Shown piece by piece: positions 7,710-14,540 of a stretch of DNA of 25,996 nt. Source of the stretch: Candidatus Woesearchaeota archaeon (lineage in GTDB: Archaea > Nanobdellota > Nanobdellia > Woesearchaeales > GCA-2687795); contig NZBG01000028.1 of assembly GCA_002687795.1 (NCBI GenBank), positions 1 through 25,996 on the forward strand, read 5' to 3'. Below the pieces are notes generated by a model, which searched no databases, was not told the origin of the DNA, and was given only the letters and a program-made list of their open reading frames with translations. Both the position numbers and the translations under genes were made by a program. Within the stretch, counting starts at the first letter, position 1; each line of letters opens with the position of its first letter.

Positions 7710-9053
7710 ATGGAACTAAAAGAATCTGAGACAGTTGAACTAAAGAAATCAACATCAGAACTGAAAGAAGGAATCATTTCAATAGTTGCTATACTAAACA
7801 AACATTCTTCTGGGGTTTTATTATTTGGGATTGATCCAAAAGGAAAAGTTGTAGGCCAACAGGTTTCTGAGACAACAATAAGAAACATTTCACAAAAGAT
7901 CTCTAATTCTATAGAGCCTAAGATATTTCCTGAGATAAAGAAAAAAGAAATTGAAGGAAAAGATTGTATTGCTGTTTATTTTAAAGGATATGAGCCAATT
8001 TACTATATGGATGCAAAAGCATACATTAGAGTTGGTGATGAAGATAGAAGAATGTCAGCAAAGGAGATAGAAAAAAGAGTATTGTCAAAGAGCAGCATTA
8101 GGTGGGATGCCAAGGTTTCTGAAAGAAATTTAAGAGATATTAATGAAGCTATTCTAAGGAAATATATTGAAGAAGCTAGACGGGTGGGCAGGATTAGTTT
8201 TGGATATAGCAATAAGAAAACTGTTCTAAACAAGCTAGAGTTAATAAAAGGAAATAAGTTACTAAATGCAGCCCAAATCTTATTTTGTGACAATAGTTCA
8301 TTAGAAGTACAATTAGCTATTTTTGCAAGCACAGATAAGACTACATTTTTAGATATAAAAGATAAAACAAGTAATCTCTTTGGATTATTAGATTTCTCTG
8401 AATCTTATATTAAAGAACATATTAATTGGAAAGCTGATCTTTCAACAAGCACAAGAAAAGAAATCCCTGAGATACCTATTAGAGCAATTACAGAAGCACT
8501 TGTTAATTCTTTTTGTCATAGAGATTATACAGCTCCAGAAAGTAATAAGATTGCTATATATAAAGATAGGATTGAGATTTGGAATCCAGGAGATTTTCCA
8601 GAACAATTTAGGCCTGAAGATTTTATTAAGAAAGATTTGCCTTCTATTTTACGTAATCCAAAAATAGCTAAGATTCTATATTACAATAAGAAGATAGAGA
8701 AATGGGGGACAGGTATAAAGAGGATTTACGAAGAATGCAAGGAAAATAGTGTTAATGTTGATTTTAAAACTATGAAATATGGTTTTAAGGTAATATTTTA
8801 CAGGAAACCAATCCGACAGAAATCCGAAGCAATTCCGAAGCAAATCCTTAGTAAATCCGAAGCAGATGAAAGGCAAAGATGGATATTAGAATACTTAAAT
8901 AAAAATATTAGGATAAAAGCAAAAGATATAGAATCTTACTTTTCTATTCATAGAGATACTGCTGTTGAGGATTTAAATAAGCTAGTGAAAGATAATAAGA
9001 TAATTAAAAAAGGAGCAGGGAGGAATATTTGGTACGAATTAAAGAGGAAATGA
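7710..9053 (+). CDS. AlbA_2 (Schlafen-type) domain transcriptional regulator, COG2865-like
   Basis: A 447-residue protein of the predicted regulator group COG2865. The N-terminal AlbA_2 / Schlafen-like domain (about 1-125) contains ETVELKKSTSE, ILNKHSSGVLLFGID and AYIRVGDEDRRMS. A middle/C-terminal region (about 245-350) resembles the degenerate ATPase-like module of this group, with IRAITEALVNSFCHRDYT, IEIWNPGDFPE and KWGTGIKRIYEEC. The C-terminus (about 390-447) is a winged helix (RIKAKDIESYFSIHRDTAVEDLNKL). Such proteins are common in accessory and defence-associated regions and probably bind DNA or RNA; the target is unknown. It is divergent from the UPF0489-like gene and lies inside the E1/E2 inverted elements. 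Confidence 0.85.
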   Translation: MELKESETVELKKSTSELKEGIISIVAILNKHSSGVLLFGIDPKGKVVGQQVSETTIRNISQKISNSIEPKIFPEIKKKEIEGKDCIAVYFKGYEPIYYMDAKAYIRVGDEDRRMSAKEIEKRVLSKSSIRWDAKVSERNLRDINEAILRKYIEEARRVGRISFGYSNKKTVLNKLELIKGNKLLNAAQILFCDNSSLEVQLAIFASTDKTTFLDIKDKTSNLFGLLDFSESYIKEHINWKADLSTSTRKEIPEIPIRAITEALVNSFCHRDYTAPESNKIAIYKDRIEIWNPGDFPEQFRPEDFIKKDLPSILRNPKIAKILYYNKKIEKWGTGIKRIYEECKENSVNVDFKTMKYGFKVIFYRKPIRQKSEAIPKQILSKSEADERQRWILEYLNKNIRIKAKDIESYFSIHRDTAVEDLNKLVKDNKIIKKGAGRNIWYELKRK

Positions 9054-9112
9054 TATTGGGGATGGTTATATGTGTTAACCTTTTTTAAAAAAACAATTTT
9101 TATGAAAGCTTG

Positions 9113-9149
9113 TTAGATTACTATTCAAATCAGATTCATACTAATCTAA
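9113..9149. repeat. 8-bp inverted repeat before the lipoprotein genes
   Basis: TTAGATTA (9113-9120) and TAATCTAA (9142-9149) are perfect inverted arms around 21 bp. They sit 24 bp upstream of the TATA box of the Cys-rich gene, where a regulator could bind. Confidence 0.35.
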
Positions 9150-9172
9150 TTGTAAATGAATTCCAGAGAAAG

Positions 9173-9184
9173 ATTTATAAATAC
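9173..9184 (+). promoter_or_regulatory. TATA box of the first Cys-rich lipoprotein gene
   Basis: ATTTATAAATAC is centred about 27 bp before the ATG at 9205. It supports that ATG as the original start, even though the frame hits a TGA 24 codons later. Confidence 0.55.
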
Positions 9185-9204
9185 TAAAACTTAGAAAAAG
9201 AAAC

Positions 9205-10497
9205 ATGAAAAGAAATAGACTTAAATTATATATTTTCTTCGCAATATTAATTCTCATATCATTTTCTGGATGTAAATGAGCTATTAAAAACCTCACAAAA
9301 AATTGCAATAGAAATGATTTATGTAACGAAGGATTTATTTGTGTATTATCCAAAGAGGAGGTTTATAATAATGTTTATAGTTACTCATCACCAAATCATT
9401 GCAGGGAAAAAAAATCAATAGTAGATTGTATTTCATATTATTTATCAGATTCACAAAAAAAAGAAGATTGCTATATTGAATTTTTTAGCAAACAAGATGG
9501 TTTACAGCTATGCGACGAATTAATCAATTTTACAATACCTGCGGATTTTATTCGTAGAACTTCAATATTAAGATGGTATCAGAGAGATAATTTACACTTT
9601 AACTCAGAGTGTTACTATAAATTTGCGCTGTATAATAATGAAAACACCATATGTAGCAAAATAAAAAGTACTTCATGGAGGGACCAATGCTTTCTATACT
9701 TTGGAAAAAAAGAATCTAATCCTGATTTCTGTGAATCAATTGAAGATGATCATTCAAAAACGAAATGTTTTAAGAATTTGTCAGATACTTATAAGAATGA
9801 AGCTATATGTAATGAGATTGATAATAACAAAGCAAAATCATCCTGTTTTTTAGAGAAAGCAATTAAAACAAATAATTCAAAACTATGTTCAGAAATACCT
9901 AATAAAGAAACTAAAGTAGCATGTTATTATGAAGTTGGAAAAAAAACAAAAAATCTTACACTTTGTGAACTTGGTAGAAATTTAGATTCTTCTTTTTCAA
10001 TGCATAAAGAATCGTGCTATAGTGCAGTAGCTATATACCTTAATGATCCAACTATTTGCTCAAAATTAGACGATGAAGTTGAAATATTTTTCTGTTATGG
10101 CCAAGTCGGAGAAAAAACACTTAATTTGTCTGTATGCGACATGAGCAAAGATATCGAAACCGGAAAAGCCTATAAATCCAGCTGCTATGATACAGTAGGT
10201 TCCAAATCACCTGAATATAATTATAATATAACATTTTGCGATGAAATTGCAGAAAAAAATTATAGAGATTTATGTTACACCAGGATAGCTTATATTATCA
10301 TGAATGTTGATGAACAATTTTGTGATAGGATAGAATATTATTATAGAAGGCAAGACTGTTTATCCTATTCTAATGCTCTTTATAAGAAAGAATGTGATAA
10401 CATTGAAGAGTTTGATTTTGATAATTATTATTATACATACCAACATTATGACCAAAATGGCGAAAGAAGAACAACATGTTATAAATTTGCAAAATAG
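9205..10497 (+). pseudogene. Cys-rich repeat lipoprotein 1, in-frame TGA after the lipobox
   Basis: One frame of 430 codons plus stop runs from the ATG at 9205 to the TAG at 10495, broken only by a TGA at 9277-9279. Residues 1-24 form a lipoprotein signal peptide: basic MKRNR, a hydrophobic stretch, and the lipobox FSGC with Cys23. The TGA is codon 25. No ATG, GTG or TTG occurs in this frame between the TGA and the TTG at 9778, so the intact protein must once have begun at 9205. The mature part is a series of Cys-containing repeats alternating C-x-x-I/L and C-Y/F motifs (CNEID, CSEIP, CYYEVGKK, CYDTVGSK, CDEIAEKN, CYTRIAY), probably a disulfide-linked surface domain. It is paralogous to the next gene and overlaps its start. 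It may be a recent pseudogene, a sequence error or readthrough. If only the 3' part is made, it would start at 9778. Confidence 0.65.
10426..10437 (+). promoter_or_regulatory. Possible internal TATA box for lipoprotein 2
   Basis: ATTATTATACA lies inside the 3' end of the upstream frame, about 25 bp before the ATG at 10457. It could drive the second lipoprotein gene independently. Confidence 0.35.
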
Positions 10498-11626
10498 CAA
10501 GCATAGAATAAAAAGGAGATTAAACAGAGATAGCAGTATCTTCCTTTTATTAGTATTAATCTCTCTCCTATTAATAAGCTGCTCCAAACAGGAGCAATCC
10601 CATATAATGGACAATAAATTTTCTGAACCCATTGAAGGCCTCTGTCAGTCAGGATATAAACTAATTACCATCCTACATTGGGAAGGTTTAGAGGGCTCCC
10701 CTGAAATACTCAAATACTCTTGTATTAACCAAACTACCATCAAAGACTGTATATTCTCAGATATTGATGAGGAAAGAAAAAAATGTTACAAAGATTTCCT
10801 TGAAACTTCAAACGATATAAAAAGATGCGATTCCATTGCTAATATCGACTTATCAATGATGGAATTTATCAAGGAGATAGGAAGATGGAGAAGAGAAGAT
10901 CTCTATATCTCAGAATGCAAAGGTGCATATGCAGTAAAATTTGATAATGTGGAATCATGTGGAGAGATAAATATGACTTATTTAAAGGCAGACTGCTATT
11001 CATATTTTGGCAAGAAATTATTAAATCCAGAGTATTGTTATAAGGCAACTGGTGAATATGACAATTATGATAGAGATTCTTGTTTAAATTATATTGCTGA
11101 TAAAACAAATACTTCTGAATCATGTAAAGTTCACCAAGATAAAGAACAGAGAGCACAATGTTTATACAATTATGCGATAGATACAAGTAACCTTAGTATC
11201 TGCTATGGGATCAATGAGGATTATGAACCAAAAAGGAAAGAATGGAGATCTTATTGTTTTGAGCGCTTTGGGATAGAACAGCACAACCTTTCATTATGCA
11301 CTGAAGCTAAAAACTTTAATAGCATAGAGTTTGGCAATCATAGAGCTTCCTGTTATTATAGCGTTGCAACACATTACGGTAATTCTAGTATTTGTGATAC
11401 GATGGACATAACATCCCACAAAAATCAGTGTTATTATAAGATAGCCTTAAACACGAATAATATCAACCTATGTAAGAAAGCAAATCATTTAGTTCCAAAG
11501 GACTCTCATGATTATGTAAACTCATGCATTAATAAGATAGCAATTAAAAAACGTAATATATCAATATGTGATGAAATAAGGAAAACTTCCATCCTTAGAG
11601 AGGATTGTAGAAGGAAGATTTCTTGA
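10457..11626 (+). CDS. Cys-rich repeat lipoprotein 2
   Basis: Paralog of the preceding broken gene. The frame opens further upstream (10373), but that would overlap the neighbour by 125 bp and add an odd hydrophobic stretch. I chose the ATG at 10457 because a TATA-like box lies 25 bp before it; the ATG at 10448 is nearly as good. From 10457 the product is 389 residues: a basic n-region, a hydrophobic segment and the lipobox LLISC with Cys42, then about 345 residues of Cys repeats such as CYSYFGKK, CLNYIADKTN, CYGINED, CYYSVATHYGNSSICD and CYYKIALNTN. The repeats alternate C-x-x-I/M and C-Y motifs as in the paralog. It is probably anchored outside the membrane; the function is unknown. By alignment with the paralog the expected start codon position is ATA (10508), which may mean the original start was lost. 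Confidence 0.75.
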   Translation: MAKEEQHVINLQNSKHRIKRRLNRDSSIFLLLVLISLLLISCSKQEQSHIMDNKFSEPIEGLCQSGYKLITILHWEGLEGSPEILKYSCINQTTIKDCIFSDIDEERKKCYKDFLETSNDIKRCDSIANIDLSMMEFIKEIGRWRREDLYISECKGAYAVKFDNVESCGEINMTYLKADCYSYFGKKLLNPEYCYKATGEYDNYDRDSCLNYIADKTNTSESCKVHQDKEQRAQCLYNYAIDTSNLSICYGINEDYEPKRKEWRSYCFERFGIEQHNLSLCTEAKNFNSIEFGNHRASCYYSVATHYGNSSICDTMDITSHKNQCYYKIALNTNNINLCKKANHLVPKDSHDYVNSCINKIAIKKRNISICDEIRKTSILREDCRRKIS

Positions 11627-11712
11627 TTAACTGAAATATTATTTATTATCATTTTCTAAATCCAATAAATCTTTCATATTAGTGCCTCTTTGTTTTTAAG
11701 ATAATGTTGCTT

Positions 11713-12069
11713 CTATCCTTTAATCCTTTCAATAAACCTATATATCATCCTTGCTATCTCATCAATTTCTTTCTGTAAGGGCTGGAAGTCCTTTACTAAG
11801 AGATACTTAAGCTCTTTGCTTAATAGCAGGAGGTTCTCTGCTTCCTTTAAGCTTCCGTAGGATTGGTGGAGGAAGCGGATAAAGTCCCGAGCAGTATGCC
11901 TGGAAGCTCCTTCTGCTATGTTGGTGGAAATTGATGTGGCAGCTCTCCTGATTTGAGCTGTTAAGTTATATTTCTCAGATTTGGGGAATTTGGCTGTTAT
12001 TTTGTAGACTTTGAGTGCTAACTCAAAGCTACGTTTCCAAATTCTCAATTGCTTATAGTTTTGTGCCAT
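11713..12069 (-). CDS. Four-helix bundle protein (23S rRNA intervening-sequence / S23 family)
   Basis: The 118-residue product matches the four-helix-bundle family first described from ORFs in bacterial 23S rRNA intervening sequences and now known in many loci. Signatures are YKQLRIWKRSFELALKVYK (5-23), FPKSEKYNLTAQIRRAATSI (28-47), SISTNIAEGASR and DFIRFLHQSYGSLKEAENLL. Length is typical (about 115-125). The biochemical role is unknown. Unlike most genes here it has a bacterial-style ribosome-binding site, GAGGT, 7 nt before the ATG, which suggests lateral origin from bacteria. It lies inside the E1/E2 inverted elements, at the right end of the island. Confidence 0.88.
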   Translation of the reverse strand: MAQNYKQLRIWKRSFELALKVYKITAKFPKSEKYNLTAQIRRAATSISTNIAEGASRHTARDFIRFLHQSYGSLKEAENLLLLSKELKYLLVKDFQPLQKEIDEIARMIYRFIERIKG

Positions 12070-12080
12070 TTTTTTACCTC
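12070..12080 (-). promoter_or_regulatory. Shine-Dalgarno site of the four-helix bundle gene
   Basis: Minus-strand GAGGT stands 7 nt before the ATG at 12069. A TATA-like CTTTATAGAA lies about 40 bp upstream (near 12104-12114), leaving a short leader, unlike the leaderless neighbours. Confidence 0.5.
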
Positions 12081-12249
12081 TGAAACCTTCTCTTTGGAAG
12101 ATTTCTATAAAGTGCCTTGCTTGAGGAAAGCCTTACAAAGATTTTTGAAGTAGAGGAGTGAAAAAAGGCCAAAATAAGCAACTTTTGGAATCTGAGAAAT
12201 ATGTGCTCAAACAGGAGAGTGTTTATTGAGAGGTCTGATAACTGTTAAC

Positions 12250-12319
12250 AAGGCTCAATTAAACTGCGTTAAGTATCGTTATAGTTCTGTAATTAATACA
12301 TCGTTAGCCCCAAACTGTT
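12250..12319 (-). repeat. Inverted 70-nt element, copy E2
   Basis: On the + strand it reads AAGGCTCAATTAAACTGC (12250-12267), 40 variable nt, CCCCAAACTGTT (12308-12319). This is the reverse complement of the E1 end blocks with identical 40-nt spacing. Confidence 0.75.
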
Positions 12320-12346
12320 ACGGAGTAGAGCTATGCTCGTACGGAG

Positions 12347-12372
12347 CCGCCTTGCATTCCTTGTACGACCCC
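12347..12372 (-). repeat. GTCRYACAAGG-family repeat, copy C
   Basis: The minus strand reads GGTCGTACAAGG, then AATGCAAGGCGG. It shares TACAAGG and GCAAGGCG with copy B and, like B, lies just outside its 70-nt element (28 bp from E2). Confidence 0.55.
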
Positions 12373-12396
12373 GTTAGGGACAATCCGAAGGATTGG

Positions 12397-12750
12397 CTTT
12401 TTACCCTGCCGTCTTTTTTAGCTCTGATAACTGATAAACTTTCTTTAGCAGCTATCAGCTACTTACACAGTAAGCTAGTGCCTGTCGTTTTTGTTAATTT
12501 GTGGAGCTTTTTGGTTCTGTGGAACTTAATACAAAAACGTAGGTCGGAACAAACGATAGGTTGGGTCGGTTAGGAGTGTTAAGTGAAGCCGTACAATGTT
12601 GGGCTACATTGTGCGAAAGGCAAGCGTGAAGAAAAAGCGGGAACCTTACTGATAACAAAAACTCTGGACTCAGGACACAGGACTGAGGACACATACTATA
12701 CTTAGTTATCAGTATTGAGTTTACAGTTATCAGTAAGGCAGGGTAAAAAG
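12397..12750. repeat. 14-bp perfect inverted repeat pair
   Basis: CTTTTTACCCTGCC (12397-12410) and GGCAGGGTAAAAAG (12737-12750) are exact reverse complements 326 bp apart. Both are followed inwards by CTGATAACTG-like words, so the inverted similarity extends in patches. Confidence 0.65.
12666..12693 (+). repeat. Tandem 14-bp repeat
   Basis: GGACTCAGGACACA is followed directly by GGACTGAGGACACA; one position differs. Confidence 0.6.
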
Positions 12751-12774
12751 GTCGCACAAGGTGTCTTGTGCGAC
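12751..12774. repeat. 10-bp stem hairpin
   Basis: GTCGCACAAG (12751-12760), loop GTGT, CTTGTGCGAC (12765-12774), a perfect stem. Its arms belong to the GTCRYACAAGG family, and TTGTGCGACGTTT also occurs inside E1. It abuts the 14-bp inverted repeat, as the end of a mobile element might. Confidence 0.6.
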
Positions 12775-12856
12775 GTTTCAGGAAGATTTATATAAGATTT
12801 CTACTAAAAAAGGAGGGTTTTTAGGTAAAATAGGGGCAAAAAAGAGACATTTTAAG

Positions 12857-12883
12857 ATTATTAAAAGTTTTAATCAAAAGCAA
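12857..12883 (-). repeat. TAAAACTTTTA-type site U, over the recombinase promoter
   Basis: The minus strand reads TTTTGATTAAAACTTTTAAT within this span, matching site R4 (TTTTGCTTAAAACTTTTAAT) at 19 of 20 positions, in inverted orientation. The + strand ATTATTAAAAG (12857-12867) is also the likely TATA box of the recombinase gene, so binding here could control it. Confidence 0.6.
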
Positions 12884-12894
12884 TATCTTTTAGC

Positions 12895-13728
12895 ATGCAT
12901 AAAATGGATGATATTTTAAAAAAGTTGGAAATAGAATTAAGGATAAGGGCTTTTAGTAAGAACACTATAAGAAATTATATTGCATATAATCAAAGATTTC
13001 TTGATTTTGTTAAGAAAAAGCCTGAAGAAATTGTAGAAGACGATGTAAAGGAGTATTTAGCATTTTTACTTAGTGAGAAAAACCATAGACCTGCTTCTGT
13101 TAATTTAATGCTCAGTTCTCTAAAATTCCTATATAAGAAAATACTTAAAAAAAATATTTTTGATGAGATAGATACACCAAAGGCTGAGAAAAAGATTCCA
13201 ACAGTACTTTCAAAAGAAGATATAAAGTCGATGTTAGATTCCACACAGAATTTAAAGCACAAAGTTTTGATCGAATTTCTTTATTCTTCAGGCTCTAGAG
13301 TAAGTGAATGTGTAAATATTAAGATAGATGACCTGGATTTGCATGAGAAAATGGGCACTATAAGGGCTGGGAAGGGCAAGAAAGACAGGCATATAATACT
13401 ATCAGAGCAGCTTGTAGAGGATATTAGAGAGTATCTTCCTGGTAGATCTGATGATAACCCATATGTGTTCAGCATAAGGGATACACACATTACAATCAGG
13501 CAGGCTCAGAGGATCGTTAAAGAGGCTTCTAAGAGGGCTGGAGTCAAGAAAAGGGTGTTTTGCCATGCTTTGAGAAGCAGTTTTGCCACGCATTTGCTTG
13601 ATTCTGGCGTAGATATCAGAGTAATCCAGGAACTTTTGGGACATTCTGACCTGTCAACTACGCAGAGATATACAAAAGTAAGTAGAGAGCAACTTAAAAA
13701 AGTGAAAAGCCCTTTGGATAATTTGTAA
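12895..13728 (+). CDS. xerA: Tyrosine recombinase, XerA/XerD type
   Basis: Site-specific recombinase that cuts and rejoins DNA through a 3'-phosphotyrosine. The 277-residue product has an N-terminal SAM-like core-binding domain (about 5-90: FSKNTIRNYIAYNQRFLDFV) and a C-terminal catalytic domain. All active-site residues are present: R135 in SSGSRVSE, Lys in GKGKKDR (160-163), H224 and R227 in CHALRSSFATHL, H250 in LLGHSDLSTT and nucleophile Y259 in QRYTKV. Length fits archaeal XerA, which resolves chromosome dimers at dif. It lacks the extra segment of integron integrases. The start could be the ATG at 12895 or at 12904. It is flanked by TAAAACTTTTA repeats (U upstream, R1-R4 downstream), which may be its own target sites; so it could be a mobile-element integrase or invertase rather than the chromosomal dimer resolvase. 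Confidence 0.9.
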   Translation: MHKMDDILKKLEIELRIRAFSKNTIRNYIAYNQRFLDFVKKKPEEIVEDDVKEYLAFLLSEKNHRPASVNLMLSSLKFLYKKILKKNIFDEIDTPKAEKKIPTVLSKEDIKSMLDSTQNLKHKVLIEFLYSSGSRVSECVNIKIDDLDLHEKMGTIRAGKGKKDRHIILSEQLVEDIREYLPGRSDDNPYVFSIRDTHITIRQAQRIVKEASKRAGVKKRVFCHALRSSFATHLLDSGVDIRVIQELLGHSDLSTTQRYTKVSREQLKKVKSPLDNL

Positions 13729-13959
13729 CTAAAACTTTTAAGTTTTGATTAAAGATTAAGGCTATGTTGAAATTGTATAACTTTCAATTTTTGCTTAAAA
13801 CTTTTAGTTCAAATATTAATATGTTTTCTAACCTATATTTTATAGCACCTATATTTGCCGGCAGTTTTTATGAGCTAAAACTTTTAGGTTTTGATTATAA
13901 GTTTTGAGGTGTTGTGTTAACTAAATCTTTCTGTTTTTGCTTAAAACTTTTAATGGGAT
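13729..13959 (+). repeat. Recombinase-adjacent repeat array R1-R4, 146-bp period
   Basis: Two copies of a composite unit lie exactly 146 bp apart. Each has a left block CTAAAACTTTTA, then A/G, then GTTTTGATTA (R1 from 13729, R3 from 13875), about 36-40 unrelated bp, and a right block TTTTTGCTTAAAACTTTTA (R2 near 13788-13806, R4 near 13934-13952). The blocks are nearly exact while the middles differ. R1 contains the perfect palindrome AAAACTT-TT-AAGTTTT. The array lies between the recombinase stop and the convergent wHTH gene; R4 runs into that gene's 3' end. Confidence 0.7.
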
Positions 13960-14492
13960 AATTTTGCAGAAATCGCCTCATCAATTTTTACAATATTCTC
14001 TTTTGCCTGGATGCTTTTGAAGTTAGAGTCTAATTTTATGGATACTTTATTGTTTGCATACTTCTTAATGATAGGTATGCCTTTTTCGATAAGGTTGGTT
14101 ATGTAGTTCATAACCAGATCCTCACTTAATGCCAGGGATCTTGCTATCTCTTTGTATGTTAAATAGCCTTTTTCTTCGCCTTTTGTGTATAGAATAAGGA
14201 AAACTTCTTTCTCATTCTTGGTTAAAGGGGATATTTTGTAGTCTGCTTTTGGATGGCTTATGCCCAGAAACATGGTTATTTCATCTATTCTCTCTTTTAG
14301 CTTCTCTATCTTAGAGTCAAGCTCGCATAGATACTCATAGTTTGTCTGTATTTCGTTCGTATTCTGGTTAACAGAGGTCAAATGCTCGTCGAGCTCTTCT
14401 TTTATCTCTTTCAGGCCAGAGCTTATATGTCTTTTTACGAGTTCCTCACTTTTTTTGTTGAAAAACATTGTAAATGTCCCCTTAAAGGGCAT
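13950..14492 (-). CDS. Coiled-coil winged-helix DNA-binding protein
   Basis: A 180-residue protein of unrecognised family. Residues about 9-75 are a charged coiled coil (KKSEELVKRHISSGLKEIKE and onward), and residues about 95-160 look like a winged helix: LTKNEKEVFLILYT, then GYLTYKEIARSLALSEDLVM, then NKVSIKLD as the wing. It is probably a transcriptional regulator that dimerises through the coil. The start at 14492 fits a TATA box 25 bp upstream (leaderless); an internal ATG (MFFNKKSEE) is an alternative. It runs convergent to the recombinase gene and follows another coil-wHTH gene 48 bp upstream on the same strand. It may be part of the mobile module or regulate it; this is inference. Confidence 0.75.
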   Translation of the reverse strand: MPFKGTFTMFFNKKSEELVKRHISSGLKEIKEELDEHLTSVNQNTNEIQTNYEYLCELDSKIEKLKERIDEITMFLGISHPKADYKISPLTKNEKEVFLILYTKGEEKGYLTYKEIARSLALSEDLVMNYITNLIEKGIPIIKKYANNKVSIKLDSNFKSIQAKENIVKIDEAISAKLSH

Positions 14493-14512
14493 AGAATTAT
14501 GTGGCAGAAGTC

Positions 14513-14522
14513 GTATAAAAAC
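14513..14522 (-). promoter_or_regulatory. TATA box of the 180-aa wHTH gene
   Basis: Minus-strand GTTTTTATAC is centred about 25 bp before the ATG at 14492. A TGTCCC word lies at the start of the coding region (near 14474), similar to the TGGGACA sites upstream of the neighbouring gene. Confidence 0.5.
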
Positions 14523-14540
14523 TTTTGTATTCGCAAATAA

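Larger units (their letters stand above)
12120..12894. other. Non-coding, repeat-rich intergenic region
   Basis: About 800 bp without a convincing gene. An open frame (12226-12573) has no recognisable motif and runs through repeats, so I do not call it. The stretch contains E2 (12250-12319), copy C (12347-12372), a 14-bp inverted repeat pair, an imperfect tandem 14-mer (12666-12693), several GATAACTG/CAGTTATC words, and a 10-bp-stem hairpin at 12751-12774. It looks like a terminal or regulatory segment of a mobile element next to the recombinase gene. Confidence 0.6.

Noticed and set aside
7490..12319. Integron cassette array with attC sites
   Set aside because: The recombinase lacks the extra domain of integron integrases, and the 70-nt elements have no consistent RYYYAAC...GTTRRRY ends.
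12226..12573. Open frame of 115 codons next to the recombinase
   Set aside because: It crosses element E2, copy C and the 14-bp inverted repeat; composition and sequence do not look like a protein.
12895..13728. Integration next to a tRNA gene as the island boundary
   Set aside because: No tRNA gene or tRNA fragment lies near the recombinase; the tRNAs at 19 kb are intact and show no duplicated 3' end in the island.
13729..13959. CRISPR or simple tandem repeat after the recombinase
   Set aside because: Only two composite units exist, and the conserved blocks flank variable cores; this fits protein-binding sites better.
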